A stretch of 64,000 bases of DNA. Source: Cricetomys ansorgei (taxonomy: Eukaryota; Chordata; Mammalia; Rodentia; Nesomyidae). Location: NCBI GenBank assembly GCA_026225945.1, contig JAMJFZ010001816.1, positions 6,201,501-6,265,500 on the forward strand, read 5' to 3'. The position numbers were made by a program, and so were the translations under genes. This document shows positions 44,905-57,059 of the stretch, piece after piece. The notes under the pieces were generated by a model that searched no databases, was not told where the DNA came from, and saw only the letters and a program-made list of their open reading frames with translations. The stretch's first letter is position 1; every line of letters starts with the position of its first letter.

Positions 44905-47900
44905 GTGGAAATGGGAAACACAACAAACGCTCCATTTCTGTCCCCTCATGAGCTGGGTGAGGAGTTCCTCTGGTGGTATTCCTCCATGCTTTTCCCAGGT
45001 TGAAAAATGAAGACAGCAGCTAACAAATGAGCCTGAGATGAATCTGGCCTTCAGGAGTAACCACATTTGCTGCAGTGGACTTTAGTGAGCTCTCAGGAGG
45101 TGTCTCAACCAGGTTTATAGATGTATCTTAGCTAAGACAGAAAAATGCTTATTGTTCCCTTAAGAGAGCATAATCCAATAGAAAAAGCATGATGTATACT
45201 TAACATGTTAGGTAAGCAAAGTATGCTAAATTCCTTGGGGTCCTAATTAGTGTATTCCAAAGATGAGGGCTAATCAACAGAGCCGAGCTCTGATCCTGTT
45301 AGAAGAGCAGGTAATATTCACACAAATCCTTTCATTTCCCTATCAACGGCAATAAAAATTCTCAACTTGCGGGGAACTCATTAGAGCTGGTAATTTCACC
45401 AATTTAATTTGGCACACCGTTGTTATCCTGCTGCAGAAGCGAAGATGTGGACAAGAGGCTGAGATCTCCAACATGAAAGGATAACACATACAGATGAGTC
45501 TCCCGTTATGCTTCCTGAGAGCCCATGTAGGAACCCTGATAACGGATTTGAGCTCCTTTGAATTTTTAGGCACAGAAACAATAAAAATAAAAATGACATT
45601 TCATTTTTAGGTTGTTCATTTGTCTGCTAATCATGTAACTTACATATTTTTTTTTATTTTACTCTATCATTTCAGACAAATTGTACTACTATAGAATTTT
45701 GAACATAATCTAGTTCTCGAGTCCCAAATAACACTGCTAGAGGTAGAAAATGAATGTTTTCATATGAAGAAATAAAATAGGAGGCTGGGGGGAATGCCCA
45801 GTGCTGACAGTTAAAATGCTGCTTTTTCTAACTTAGCATTGTTTCAATTGTAGGGTAATTTTACTCAATTGTCTGAAGAGTATTTATTTGCTAGCAACAT
45901 GTGAGTTTATTTAATGACAGTGCACAGTTTTTAGTAGGAGTGGATTTAGTAATGGATTTCTCTAACAACGTTGATTCATCTCAAATCACACTGTTTCCCA
46001 GATCGGCTCTGCTGGGTTTTAAGAAAGGCCTCCTAGCTAATCACAGATGGAAATCAATTACACCGCACAACTTTGCATGGGTGCGGCTGGTCGTTATCCC
46101 GGCTGTAAGGAGCTCCTCCGCTGCACACTTTCTGTAGTCAAGAGATGCTGTTGCTCACTTTGAGAAGAGGTGGAGAGAGACATCTGGACGGTGCAGAGAA
46201 GGTACTTTCAGAGAAGCGACTGACATCTCTTGTAATCAAATCTACAGCAATTTTGGTCACAGCTTGAAAGTTTGAAGTTGGTAAAAAAAAAAAAAAAGTA
46301 CTTTTTGATGATAAAGATTCCCAAACTGGGTTAGAGGAGATGCTACAGATACGGAATGGGTCACTCCGAGTCACAAGGAGCCGGTTCAAGGATTTTATGT
46401 CAGAGAGGTGGAAAAGATTTCCCAGAAGGGTCTTAAGTGAAGTCCAAAGATATAACAAAAAGAGAAGAGGAGCCTGGAGGGCAAAATTTCTCTTTCTCTC
46501 AGCCTTGTGTATTCTTGGGTAAAGCAAGATAAAGGCTTCCAGAGCATCTGAGATAGAGCAGGTGTAACCGAGACTTTCCTAATGGCTGTGGTTTTATAAT
46601 TGTCTGTCTTGTTGCCTCTTCTGAGCCAAACTCCACCCGCACCTTATTTCTCTGTTTCCCTTCCAGGGCCCTGGACTCATTCCCTCTCTGCAGAGCACTT
46701 CCTCCCGGCTCAGAACGCAATCCTCCCGCTGTCTCCAGATTCTACAAGCAGGTACTTGACTCTCACTGGAGGGGCTCGTGCTCCAGCTTGTGGTTTTCTT
46801 GCTGCTAACGAAACGAATTTCTTTATTTCTGAACTTAATTGGTGTGCTCTGACTTATTGACATTATTTTGTGGAACAAGAAAACAGTGCAACCTCAGGAC
46901 TGACTGGAATCCATATGCTGTAAACTGCCTATGGGTAAAAGGTTTTAATAATCCAGAGATGCCATTACATTTTTTGAAAATGACTTTTTAATACAATTAA
47001 ATTTGGTTAGCCTCTTAATAATCTTTCTAGCTGTGTCATTATGCCAGTGGAGATATACATATAACAAGCTATCACAAGAATAGTATAACTTTCAAATTTT
47101 AAAGCAAATCTGTATTTTGTTCAAGTCATCTTAATAATATTTTATAAATTGCTCACAACACCGTGAGCCTTAGCTAAGGAATGGCTAAGCAACTCTAAAC
47201 AGAATTATAAACTGTCAAATTAAATGTACACATTTATTTCTAAGGCTAGATTTCTCTTTTGCAGTTTAGGAATTTTCTTGTTGAGAAAAATTTTGAATTG
47301 AAAGAAACACATTTGTTGATATTCATATCTTTGACACGTGACATGACCCGTTTGTATTGATGGTCTCTTCTTTCTAATGTTTATCTAAAAATTGGAGCCC
47401 ATTTAGGCGCCAATCAATAAACTGTGTGGGAACAAATATTTCTGTTGGTATTTTTAAAGTGAAACTCAATGCTATAGCAACAAACTTTCTGCAGAGATGG
47501 AGTGCTTGCTGGCCAGCGTTGCTTTAAGTGTCTCATTGCTGTGTGGAAGCCTTGTTGCTACCCAGCATCCACCCTGCTGTTGAGCTTCCGGGTGCAGATG
47601 CTGGCTGTAGGCGATCTGTCCAGCTTCAGGAGGCTGAGTCTGAATAATCCCTTTGATTTCATGATCCAGAGACGAAAATCTTGAAGACTATACAACGTAC
47701 AACGAAGTTTGATCGTTTATTAGAAAACACATGGTATTTGTATTTATGCTGCAGAAGAGGTAAATAAGATGCAAGCTATATAAAAATCCAGACAACTGAA
47801 GCGTAATTTCACTTTTGTCTTTAAATGATGCGTAAACATTTTAAAGCTTCAGAAATTTATACCAGAAAAAAATCATGTAAATATTTTCCAACACTTCTTT

Positions 47901-48746
47901 TGTAAGTAATTAAAATAAAATTGAACTGAGATGACAGGTGCGAATTCAGTTATGCGATTACTTGCTTCCTGGACTTGCAAACTTAGCTAAATGTAATTTA
48001 TTTTAGGTCCGCCTACCTTATAGCGAAAAGCTCTATTGCATTTGTGCTTGGCGTGTTTGATTTGGGTATTAGCTGGCCTTCAGTCGCATGTTCCTCTGAA
48101 ATCTCTGCGGTCTCATTCTTCGTTTTGCCTGATTTCCGTCGAAAGTGTGAAGATCCCTCTGCATGATTTCAATCAGCCTTCATTTTTTTTCTACATAACG
48201 TTTGAGTCAGCCTTCATGTTCTTCAGAATTTCACGTTTTTCTAGATCAGGCTTACTTCGAGCCACTTCCTTTTATTTGTTTTCTCTGTGAAGACATTACC
48301 CTTTTCAAGAGCAAAGGTGTTGATAAAGGAAAATTCTTAAGGTCATGTTTGTTTCGGCTCGTTTACCCAGAGAGGGTAGACAGTCCAGAAGAAAGAAAGA
48401 ATGGACAGGAATATCTAAAAACTTAAGGAAAGGAGATTTAGAACTTCAAACTAAAACCATATGCATCTCTGTAAGCAAGTAAATCTAAAATCTATATACA
48501 TAGTTGTCATAATTCTGTAACAGTTTCGTGTTCTGCAGAAAATATAAATTAAAATATTCCGTTAATTCTGCCTTCTGAAAGTAAATTTTGTCAACCATTT
48601 TCTCATTAAAACGTTTTAGAGCTAAACCAAAAACAAAATTACATCTTCAGAAGTGTGATTAAACTTCTGAAAAGAACATCAATCTATTTAGACAACAGCC
48701 TGGGCATTTTCAAGCCTGTGTCTACATCAGTGCTTTTCTTCTGTGG
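44905..48746. other. Unique sequence, about 3.8 kb without recognised repeats
   Basis: Repeat-poor. The part at about 45230-45570 has TAATTAG, CTAATCA, ACTCATTAGAGC and TAATTT motifs. The part at 46010-46135 has CTAATCAC, ATCAATTAC and several CpGs. Both look like candidate conserved non-coding sequence. An A15 run lies at 46281-46296. Open frames on the minus strand at 46138-46527 and 46594-46878 are not supported by homology. Confidence 0.45.
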
Positions 48747-48884
48747 GCAGAATGATGTAGTGAAAAGAATATGAGATTCTGGAATTAGAGGAACTGGGCT
48801 TGACTCTTAGGCTGGCCTAGCAGCCATGTGACCTTGGGTAGGTCATTTAATCTGTCCAAGGCTTCTTTTTCTTACCTGTCAAAT
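48747..48884 (+). mobile_element. MIR SINE
   Basis: 'cagaatgatgtagtgaaaag', 'gaactgggcttgactcttag', 'agccatgtgaccttgggtag', 'gtcatttaatctgtccaagg', 'cttacctgtcaaat' is a clear MIR from 5' region to core. Confidence 0.85.
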
Positions 48885-50607
48885 AAAAAACAAAAAACAA
48901 AAACAACAACTTTTTAGGCTTGGTGTATGGATCACACGGAAAATAGGTAAAAGTGCTTTGTTTGTTGTGAAGCATCATACCAAGTACAGTATTTCATTTC
49001 AGGTGGACTTGAATTAAAATATACTTAGACAAAATAGATGCCAGTTAACGTCCACAGGAGTCCTCGTTTTATTTAATTCGCAAATTGTCAATGTGTCTTG
49101 ACATTTTTGAAAATTGGCAAAAGAGTTGAAATTATTCAGTCTGGAAAAAAGAAGCCTGTTTTAAAAGACCCTCCTTGAACCTGGATCACATGACTCTCAG
49201 CTCAGATTTGACTTGTGACCAGATGTTAGAACCAATCTCCCCTCCTTCAGGGAAGTCCTTTGATCTTGATTTATTTAAGAGATGAAATTGGAAGTTCCTG
49301 CTCATGGGAACCACTCACTGTTTGGACCCATTGAGCACAGTGTCAGGGTTCTACTGTGCTTGAGAGTGTCCACAGAGTGTTTAGCTCTCTTTAGAATGAT
49401 CTTCTAGGTCAAAGTAAGCATTTTAATATATGATATTAATATAGTCACCTTTATGCCAACGTCATACAATGTAAATTTTAACATTTATCATAACCCTGAG
49501 TAACTCATAATGCAACCCAGTTACCTGCAATTCAAGGCACACCAAGGCACTGTTCCAACAATTATGGCACTGCCAGGAATCACAGATCTATCTGGGTGAT
49601 TGCTTCTGTCTTGCAAAATAGGGAAGGCTTAGAGCTGATATTTAAATCAGCCTCCTCCAGGAGGAAGTGTTTGTTAGGAAAGCAAAGCCACAGAACTGTG
49701 AAAGAGTGTGTTATAACTCAGAAGTGCTAGTAATCATCAGCGGTCTCTTTCTTGTGTATGTGGGATGGATCTAGTGAATCATGGGTAGAAGTCCATTAAT
49801 TGTATAATAAAAGTTTGCCAAATTTTCTCCATTTTGCATTGAAATGTTTTAGAGCTAAGTACCTAAAGTCCATAAACATCTGCAGAAATGCCGAACGAGT
49901 AAACAGTAGGTTGTTCTTAAGCAAATGAGATTAGGTAAAATTAATTGCTATATTGGCTCTGGTCAGAATAAAACAAAGTATTTTATGTGTCATTTATTAT
50001 CTGGCTGTGACAGAGACTAACTCTAGCAAATTCAGCCAGTCAAGAAAGAAAAAGAACGAAAGAGACTAGAAACTGTTCTCATTAACAAATTTGTGTTTCT
50101 TTTAAGGTCAGCAAAACTAGGGAATCTCATTCAATCTGGAGTTTCAGCTTTACCTGAAAAACCAATCCTATCATCTTCGGTCAATACTGATTATCCAGAT
50201 CCAAATATGCAAGTTGAACAGTGCTTAGTGTCTTGTTAAAACTGATACAGAGTGTGTGGTTCAGTTCTAAAAGCTCTAATCTGTCCTTTTTCTAAAAATC
50301 AAATTCTTCCATTATAGCCTAGTTTTTTATCTTCTTTCTTACCGATTTTTCTTCATTCTCCAATTGTATATCTGCTCTGTATCTTTAAGTGCCTCCAAGT
50401 AGGACTGACATAAATTCCCTGAAGAGTACACTGGACTGTTTATTTATACTCATGTCTATAACTAATACTTAGTTATATTGGTATCTGTTCTGATGTTTTA
50501 AGGCGTCCTTCTGGTGGGCTGTGGCACCTGTTCTAAATAGTTGTTGCCTGTATGCACCAGTGGTTAGACGTTTTTCATACCATTCTGGGGTGGGGATATT
50601 TGCTCAT
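48885..50607. other. Unique sequence
   Basis: No repeat family was identified with confidence and no supported gene. Confidence 0.45.
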
Positions 50608-50966
50608 TGCACTGTTAGGGCTTGAATCTAAAATGTGCCCCGTTGGGTTCTGCTTTGAATACTCAGTTCATAGCTTGTTGCTCTATTTTGAGGGCTATAG
50701 AGCATTTAGGAAATAAGACCTGGTTGGTCACTATGGATGGACCATTGAAGGACACACCCTCTTCTGATCCTAGTATCGGTCTCTGCTTTCTGGGCAGCAA
50801 CAGTGTGAAGTGCTCCATCCCACTTTCCTGCCTCCAGAGATGGAGTCACTCCGCCTTAACATCTCCACTACGATGGACTGAAATCCCTCTGAAAGCATGA
50901 TCCAAAATAAATATTTCCTCCCTTAAATTGTCTCTACCAGGCATTTCTTCACAAGGATGCCGAAAA
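50608..50966 (+). mobile_element. MaLR-like LTR
   Basis: 'gttagggcttgaatctaaaa', 'tgccccgttgggttctgctt', 'gagggctatagagcatttag', 'gaaataagacctggttggtc', 'actacgatggactgaaatcc', 'caaaataaatatttcctccc' and 'ccaggcatttcttcac' fit a MaLR LTR. Confidence 0.65.
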
Positions 50967-51142
50967 AGCAGTACAGATGCTTTCCCTGCCATGATGCTCT
51001 GTCATATCACAGGTCCAAGAGAGCTAGGAAGCCAACAGACTCTAGACTGAAACCCCTGAAATTACAAGGCGGAGTAAATACCTCTCCCTTTCAGTTTCTT
51101 AATCACAACAGCTGGAAACTGAGCTCTGTAATAGTAAACTGA
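50967..51142 (+). mobile_element. MaLR-like LTR, 3' part
   Basis: 'ctgccatgatgctctgtcat', 'agactctagactgaaacccc', 'ggcggagtaaatacctctcc', 'aatcacaacagctggaaact' repeat the terminal half of a second LTR directly after the first one. Confidence 0.55.
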
Positions 51143-51499
51143 AATGATTCACACTGAGTAGCCTCTAACAAGCATTTTTTAAATTTTTTTTTCTCTTGGT
51201 TTGTTTGTTGTTTGGCTTTGCTGTTACCATCTAAGGACTCTTATTTAAAGGCCTGTGCTTGCCTAGCTAACTATTGTACATCCTGCCAGTCTTGCTCTAA
51301 AATCAAATTCCTTAAGGATAGTTTCCACTAAAGATTCCCAAGGGCTTAATTTGTGAACTCCTCTGGGTATCTGTACTTTTCCTATCAAAAAAGCCACAGT
51401 GTTACTCCCAACGATGTGAGGAGAAAGACAACCTATCCAAATTATCATAGCCAAATTAATTAAAGCAAGCAATGAATTAATGCAAACTTTTTTTTTCTT
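51143..51499. other. Unique sequence
   Basis: Nothing was recognised; T runs at 51184-51192 and 51490-51497. Confidence 0.5.
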
Positions 51500-51895
51500 C
51501 AAATGCATGGCTATCTCTCCCTAAAAGTGGGGTTCAAGAAATCAGTACCGGACATGAAGAAGGCAAGGTTTTTATAGCTCAGGAGTAGGAAGTTTCTAAA
51601 TGGGAGAATTTGTGGGCAAAATAGGCAGGGTTACAGGAGCAGAACGTAGGCATAACAAGTTAGTCATAATGACCACCTGAAACAAAGACATGATTGCAAG
51701 GGAGTCATAACAACAGGTAGTCATAATAAGGTAGTCATAAGTGGTCATAATAACTTTTTGAAACAAAGGCATGGTTGCCATTTCCCGGAACAGTCAGTAC
51801 AGAGCCATTTGTAGCTAAGGTTACCTAGTTTGTCTTTACTATAAGATGGCTTTTAAGCCTAAGATGGAGGCAGGCTGGTTCATCAACAGAACATC
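51500..51895 (-). mobile_element. Candidate ERV LTR, antisense, with internal repeats
   Basis: In the minus sense: 'tgttgatgaaccagcctgcc', a U3-like part with repeated 'ttatgact' motifs, then a TATA box 'gagctataaaaaccttgcc' (about 51568-51586), then 'ggtactgatttcttgaaccc'. On the plus strand 'agtcataa' words recur at about 51663, 51704, 51719, 51733 and 51745. The word 'gaaacaaagacatgattgc' (51680) recurs as 'gaaacaaaggcatggttgc' (51760). U3 repeats and a TATA box are typical of LTR promoters. Family unknown. Confidence 0.55.
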
Positions 51896-53129
51896 AATTC
51901 CCTCCATTGATTTGGCAAAATGTAAACTGTTGTAATCTTATATTATTGTTTAGGGTTGGTTTATGCTTTATGCTTTATTTCAGAAAGCATCTTTTTATAT
52001 TTAAACCTCTCGATGCGAAATGCTGGTGCATGCCGGACACTTTAGATGCATTATTTCATCCATTTTTGTATCAACTTTGAAAAATATAGGCTTATGAAGC
52101 ACTTAGGAAATAGAGGAAGGAAGATCAGGCATTCAAAGACAATCTCCGCTATGAAAGAACCTGTTTCAAAGAAACATACATTTATGGGTAAGATAAGTTT
52201 TCATGTGAAGAAACAGTCATTTAAGAATTCAAGGAAACAATTTATTATTACTCACATTACTGTTCTTTCTAAATAGCAAGGTACTAAGGACTATAAAATA
52301 AAGCAAAGCAACGTAAAAATAAACTCATAAAACCTTATCTACTTTCCAAAAGCTTTTCGAGGAGAAGAGGGAATTTAGCCATACAAGTGCGTACTCATTC
52401 CAAGATTGGCCAAGTCAGATGAGTGGAAACTGAGAGTGAGTGGCAGCCAGGTGAACTCTGTATAATTCTAGAACCAACATTCGTGGCTCTATATTCTTCA
52501 GATTCATTGGCTTTTTAGCTACATGTTGTTTGTAAAAGACTCATGAAATAAAGACTTCTTTTGTGTGTGAAAATAAACCGACAGAGAATATAATACGCAA
52601 GAACAAAATCAAACCGCAAATGACCCCGAATCACTAAACACAAACTTGCCAGAATATTCGGTTTTTTTAGATGTCAAAGAGGCTATAGAGTAGGCAGACT
52701 ATTTATTAATGAGTTTGTTATCTTCCATGGCTTATTTCATTTAGTCCTCATCACAAATTTAAGCTCCATATAGTACCCGTATCTAGAGAGTGTGCCAAAG
52801 AACCTGCCTTAGTTCATATGCTAACACAAAACAGAGGTTATATTAGACCCAGAGAGATGAATTCTAGGCTCCACAGATTGTGAAACTGGTAGAAAAATCC
52901 TACGGTTTCCCAGACTTCAGGGTTGCAGCAATGTTTTTGAGCACTTGAGTCAAGTTCCTGGATAGGAATGCTTCTTGTTGCAGTGGGTTTCCACATGGGA
53001 CAGTCTGGATTGTCCTGACCGTGGAATCCTTTCAGAACCCTACTGTTCTTCCACATCTGAATTTTACCAGCTTCGGACAGCATTCCATTCTTAGGATCAA
53101 AGCTAAAATCTGTGGTCAGGCTCTGTGGT
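51896..53129. other. Unique sequence, possible MIR scrap
   Basis: A weak MIR-like phrase 'cttatttcatttagtcctca' lies at about 52731-52750. Otherwise nothing was recognised. A 110-codon minus frame at 52838-53170 is not supported. Confidence 0.45.
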
Positions 53130-53205
53130 TTGTTTGGTTGGGTCAGTGTCTGGCAAAGCGAAGGCCTCAATAAATGCTCTCAAAATTAATGAACTGGATA
53201 AGAAA
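53130..53205 (+). mobile_element. L2/MIR-type 3' end scrap
   Basis: 'gtcagtgtctggcaaagcga', 'aggcctcaataaatgctctc' match the 'gcctggcacatagtaggcactcaataaatg' type of ending. Confidence 0.5.
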
Positions 53206-53401
53206 CCAAAACAGAGGCAATTACATTTTTAAACAACAGCAACAGAGGGAAAACAAGGTTCCACTTCCTGGAAAACAAGGTTCTCTCAACAGCCCGCAGT
53301 CAATCCACACGGGCTCTTTGATACATTAGAAAATTCGCTCTGCCAGGTGAATAAATTCTGTGTGTTCGCTCAGATCCAGCTCAGCTCTGGAGTCGTAGAT
53401 T

Positions 53402-53515
53402 TGCAAGCATTGTGTCTCATGCCTGTAATCTTGCATCTTGAGGACTGAGGCAGGATGACTGCAATTTCGAGGCTAGCCTGGGATATACAGTGAGCGGGAG
53501 TCAGCCTTTTTCTTT
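53402..53515 (+). mobile_element. Diverged B1-like SINE
   Basis: 'gtctcatgcctgtaatcttg', 'gaggactgaggcaggatgac', 'cgaggctagcctgggatata' are B1/PB1 landmarks. A GAAA-rich tail follows (to about 53570). Confidence 0.75.
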
Positions 53516-53678
53516 CTCTTTGCCCCCTCAAAAACAATCAGACAAACAAAGAAGAAAGAAAGAAAGAACACTTTTAAAAATTAGATTTCTAAATCCACGC
53601 TCTCATTTGGCCTGGCATATTTGAGTAGTGCACAGAATTGTATGACTGTATATGCAAGATGCCTGGTTCCCCCTATCT

Positions 53679-53682
<4 letters not shown>

Positions 53683-53725
<43 letters not shown>

Positions 53726-53742
53726 TGTGTGTGTGTGTGTGT
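53683..53742. repeat. (GT)n microsatellite
   Basis: About 29 GT units with one AT interruption at 53719-53720. Confidence 0.95.
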
Positions 53743-54296
53743 TTAGGGAGAGAGACTGTCCTTTTGTCTTTCCTAAGAAAGTTCCATTTCTGTCTACCTT
53801 ATAAAGATGGAAATGATAGCATCTATTGATCTGTACTTATTAACTGTCCATGTCAGTCTGTTTTCCAAGGACAGTGCATTAGGTAGATTGGTTATTATTT
53901 TCATCCTCATAGGATGATCTATATATAATTTATATTGGATATTTTCAGTGTTTGGAAGCAAAAACATCAAACCCTAAGAACATTATGTAAATTCTCCAAT
54001 GACTTTCATCTTCTGTGTCTATTGAGCCACTAGAAAAATCTAGTGTCACATAGGGTGAATTCCATTTCTTTTCCAGTTGCATGCTGGAGTATGTACTTAC
54101 ATGTGTACACATATAAAAACATAGAAATATTCTCACACAGGCTGCTCTCTTGTGCTATTTAAGAATTTAAGGGTGACCTGACACATAGCAAAGGATATGG
54201 GAATTCTGTTGGAATTAATGCCTCTACAGATGACACCAATTAGCTGAAAATGATCATGCCAGTAATTGTATTTTTTAATTTTTAATTACTTTTTAC
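53743..54296. other. Unique AT-rich sequence
   Basis: Nothing was recognised. Confidence 0.5.
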
Positions 54297-54515
54297 ACTT
54301 ATTTATTTATTTTGTGTATGTATGTGTATATGTGCATGGTGTATGTATGTCTATATGCGTATGGTTGCACTTAAAACAAGGCACATGTGGGGAGGTCAGA
54401 GGACAGTTTGGAGGAGTCTTTTCTCTCCTTCTGTCATGTGGGTCCAAGGATCAGACTCCGGTCCCCAGGCTCGTTGATGAGTGCGTTTACCGGAAGAGCC
54501 GTCTCACAGGCTCAA
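54297..54515 (-). mobile_element. tRNA-type SINE (B3/B4-like), antisense
   Basis: Degenerate GTAT/TATG tail, 'ggcacatgtggggaggtcag', 'aggacagtttggaggagtct', 'ctccttctgtcatgtgggtc', 'caggctcgttgatgagtgcg', 'tttaccggaagagccgtctc'. This is the antisense of the type at 21555-21796. A 130-codon plus frame across it is an artefact. Confidence 0.8.
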
Positions 54516-54630
54516 CAGTAATTATCTTTTCAAGTAGGGCAGTAAGATTTTCTCATGAAGGGTTTCTTATAGGTTACACCTCAACACTCTGTCCCAGGTT
54601 TCTTAGACTCACAAATGTTCCAAAAGCAGA

Positions 54631-54759
54631 TCTGTCAAGACAGGGTCTCACTATGTAGCCTTGTCTGTCCTGGAACTCACTATGTAGTCCAGACTGGCCT
54701 TGAACTCACAGAGATCTACTTGCCTCTGCCTCTTATGAAAGGTGTGTGCTACCACACAG
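54631..54759 (-). mobile_element. B1 SINE, antisense
   Basis: 'caagacagggtctcactatg', 'tagccttgtctgtcctggaa', 'agtccagactggccttgaac', 'agatctacttgcctctgcct', 'aaggtgtgtgctaccacaca'. Part of the 'agtgctgggatt' block is missing. Confidence 0.9.
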
Positions 54760-55497
54760 AGACCATTGAAAACATTCATGTACTGATTATAGCTCTGCAA
54801 TACAGCATGCCTTTTAGTATTACCATTAGATTTAGTATTTAGAATTAGATAGTCATGTTCATTTTGTAGTGTACCATAGGCCATTTAAAGGCCATTTTTT
54901 AGTTATTGGTGAGGAGAGGGATAGATGTTTTCTTTCCATCTACAGTCCTCAACTTAGAACCTTGACTTCTTGTCTGCAAATGCATTTGAAAATGTGATGT
55001 CTCAGCTGACACCAGTGTCTTTAACCATTCCCTTTAATCCTCAAGACTCTCACCCGTGAGACTGAAGCAGAAAACCTGTGCCTGCCCTCACTCTGAGGAT
55101 GAGTCACTCGGTGTGGGTGAGGTTTGTGGATGGAGCTGGCCCTGCTAGCTCACTGGTAACTGAGGCAAAGGCATGGTGCTGAGCGTGTATGCTTGCAAGC
55201 ACTAGTGAAGGCCATGGGAAAGTGTCTAGAAGAAAAGCTGATCTCGCTGTCAGGCTTGCGAATGCCTACCCCTGTTGGCTGTCCCTTTCTGATTAGAAAA
55301 GTGTAATTCATAGCAGCTTCAGAATGATACTGTTTCCAGATATCGAAATGCATCGTCTTCTGGCCTGTGTTGGCTTTATCATTGAGCAGGTGTGTGTTCA
55401 CTTGGCCTCTGGGTGAGCCACGGGAGGGCTAGAGAACTAGAGAGGGCTTGAGTATCTGGGGACATAGCACTGAGTCAGAGGGCGAGGGCTGGAGAGA
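54760..55497. other. Unique sequence
   Basis: No repeat or gene was recognised. Confidence 0.5.
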
Positions 55498-55655
55498 TGT
55501 GCCTTTAAATCCTGGCTTTGGTTTTCACTGTATGAGTTTTGGCAAGTTCCCAAGGGCATTTTAATTTCTTCATTTCCAACGTCCCTTACTTTAAATGTTG
55601 CCTGGAAAAAAACCTAGCACAGAGTGCCTGGATTATTCTCCATGACTGTTAAGTG
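55498..55655 (+). mobile_element. MIR SINE
   Basis: 'taaatcctggctttggtttt', 'tgagttttggcaagttccca', 'ttaatttcttcatttccaac' and 'cctagcacagagtgcctgga' follow the MIR order. Confidence 0.6.
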
Positions 55656-55680
55656 ATATCTTTTCTACTACAAATATATT

Positions 55681-55732
55681 CTCTGTCTGTCTGTCTCTCT
55701 CTCTCTCTCTCACACACACACATACACACACA
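55681..55732. repeat. (CTGT)n/(CT)n/(CA)n compound microsatellite
   Basis: Short CTGT units pass into CT and then CA units. Confidence 0.9.
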
Positions 55733-55964
55733 ATTTGTTATGAAAGTCCTTTCTTCTTTGTTGCTTCATAAACCCTACGGATAATTAGGATAAATAAAAC
55801 CTTGGAGGCTTTCTTTGAATTTGGGCGATATTGCCAAGATCATCTACTAAGCTGGCCTTAACACATACTACGTATTTCCAATGAACTTGACTAGATAAAT
55901 ATAAGGAATAAAAATAGTAACAATGACACAGTCATAGGTATATTATTTTCTGTTTGATCATCTT

Positions 55965-56132
55965 CATTTGCAATGCGCTTGAAGTATATGGTTTTTAAAT
56001 ATTTATAATAAAGATACACATTAAGCGTGATTGTTCCTGTTTTATAGACACAGCAGTAACACAGAGATTAAGGAATATTTTCAAGGCTGCACAGTTAGCA
56101 AGCAGAGGCCCTGGATTTGAATCTAGATTCGC
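55965..56132 (+). mobile_element. MIR SINE, 3' half
   Basis: 'gttttatagacacagcagta', 'acacagagattaaggaatat', 'caaggctgcacagttagcaa', 'gccctggatttgaatctaga' follow the MIR core and 3' region. Confidence 0.7.
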
Positions 56133-57059
56133 CGTAGTTGAGAGACTCTGCTTTCTCTGTTGCACCTACGGGGTTACACATTGTGTCCCTGGAATCAGTA
56201 TCGTGAACATCAGTGGGCGATTTGGCCACCTTCGCGAATAACAAATTCTTCGCCGCTGATTTCCCAACCGCACACGGAATCCCACGAACTCCTTTGCTGT
56301 AATTCAGAATCCCGTTAGCTGATTCAATTATTTCCATTGATGTGGCTCTCAATCCCATCTAATAGCAACAAGGTTCAACTTAACAAAGGATTAGCTGTCG
56401 TTAGGGGTTTTTCAGAGAGGGGCTTCTGTCATAACTTTTCAGTTAGATGCATTTGGAGAATAGAATTATTAACATCTGTCCAGTTCAGGCAGAGAAAAAG
56501 TTTTACTTTGGGCTTTATTTCTTGTAGATCTTGTCATGAGATTAAAAAGAACAGATTCCCAAAGAGAAAAAAAAATTCCGTTGCACAATTAGAACAGGTC
56601 ACCATATTAGGACGTATCAAAGATGAATAAAGCATAAACAACTGGGAGGAAGAAGCGGGACTCAATAATGAAGTTACAGACACCGGGAGGCGGGTGCACA
56701 GACATAAAATGCGTATCGGGGAGAACAAAGGAGAAAATGATGAGGCCCATCTGTGAACCCAGGAAGTTCTTTGAAAAATTGAAAATCACTGAACTGAGTC
56801 TGGGACACTTAGTAATACGCTTCCAAATGACGAAGGGGAGGAGTGGAGAGTAAGTAGAGTTCAAGCTCAGATAATAAAAGAACGCATCAGACGACTTGGA
56901 AATAGATCAATAGTACTATTCAAGTGGAACACAGAACAGAAAATAACCAAAATACTGGACCCATTGTTGTGTGAAAGATTCCCTGAGGAGACAAGACACA
57001 CAGGTTTATGCACCCCAGGAAGGGAACCAAAGACAGACCGAAGTGGCAACTGTACCAGT
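56133..57059. other. Unique sequence with a CpG-retaining patch
   Basis: The part 56137-56358 keeps many CpGs ('cttcgcgaataacaaattct', 'tcgccgctgatttcccaacc') and is unlike its flanks. See the findings. The remainder is not recognised; several frames of 60-98 codons have no support. Confidence 0.45.

Noticed and set aside
46138..46878. Overlapping minus-strand frames of 73-129 codons
   Set aside because: No homology, overlapping frames on both strands and an A15 run inside; there is no splice or promoter evidence.
54266..54658. 130-codon plus-strand frame
   Set aside because: It is the antisense translation of a tRNA-type SINE.
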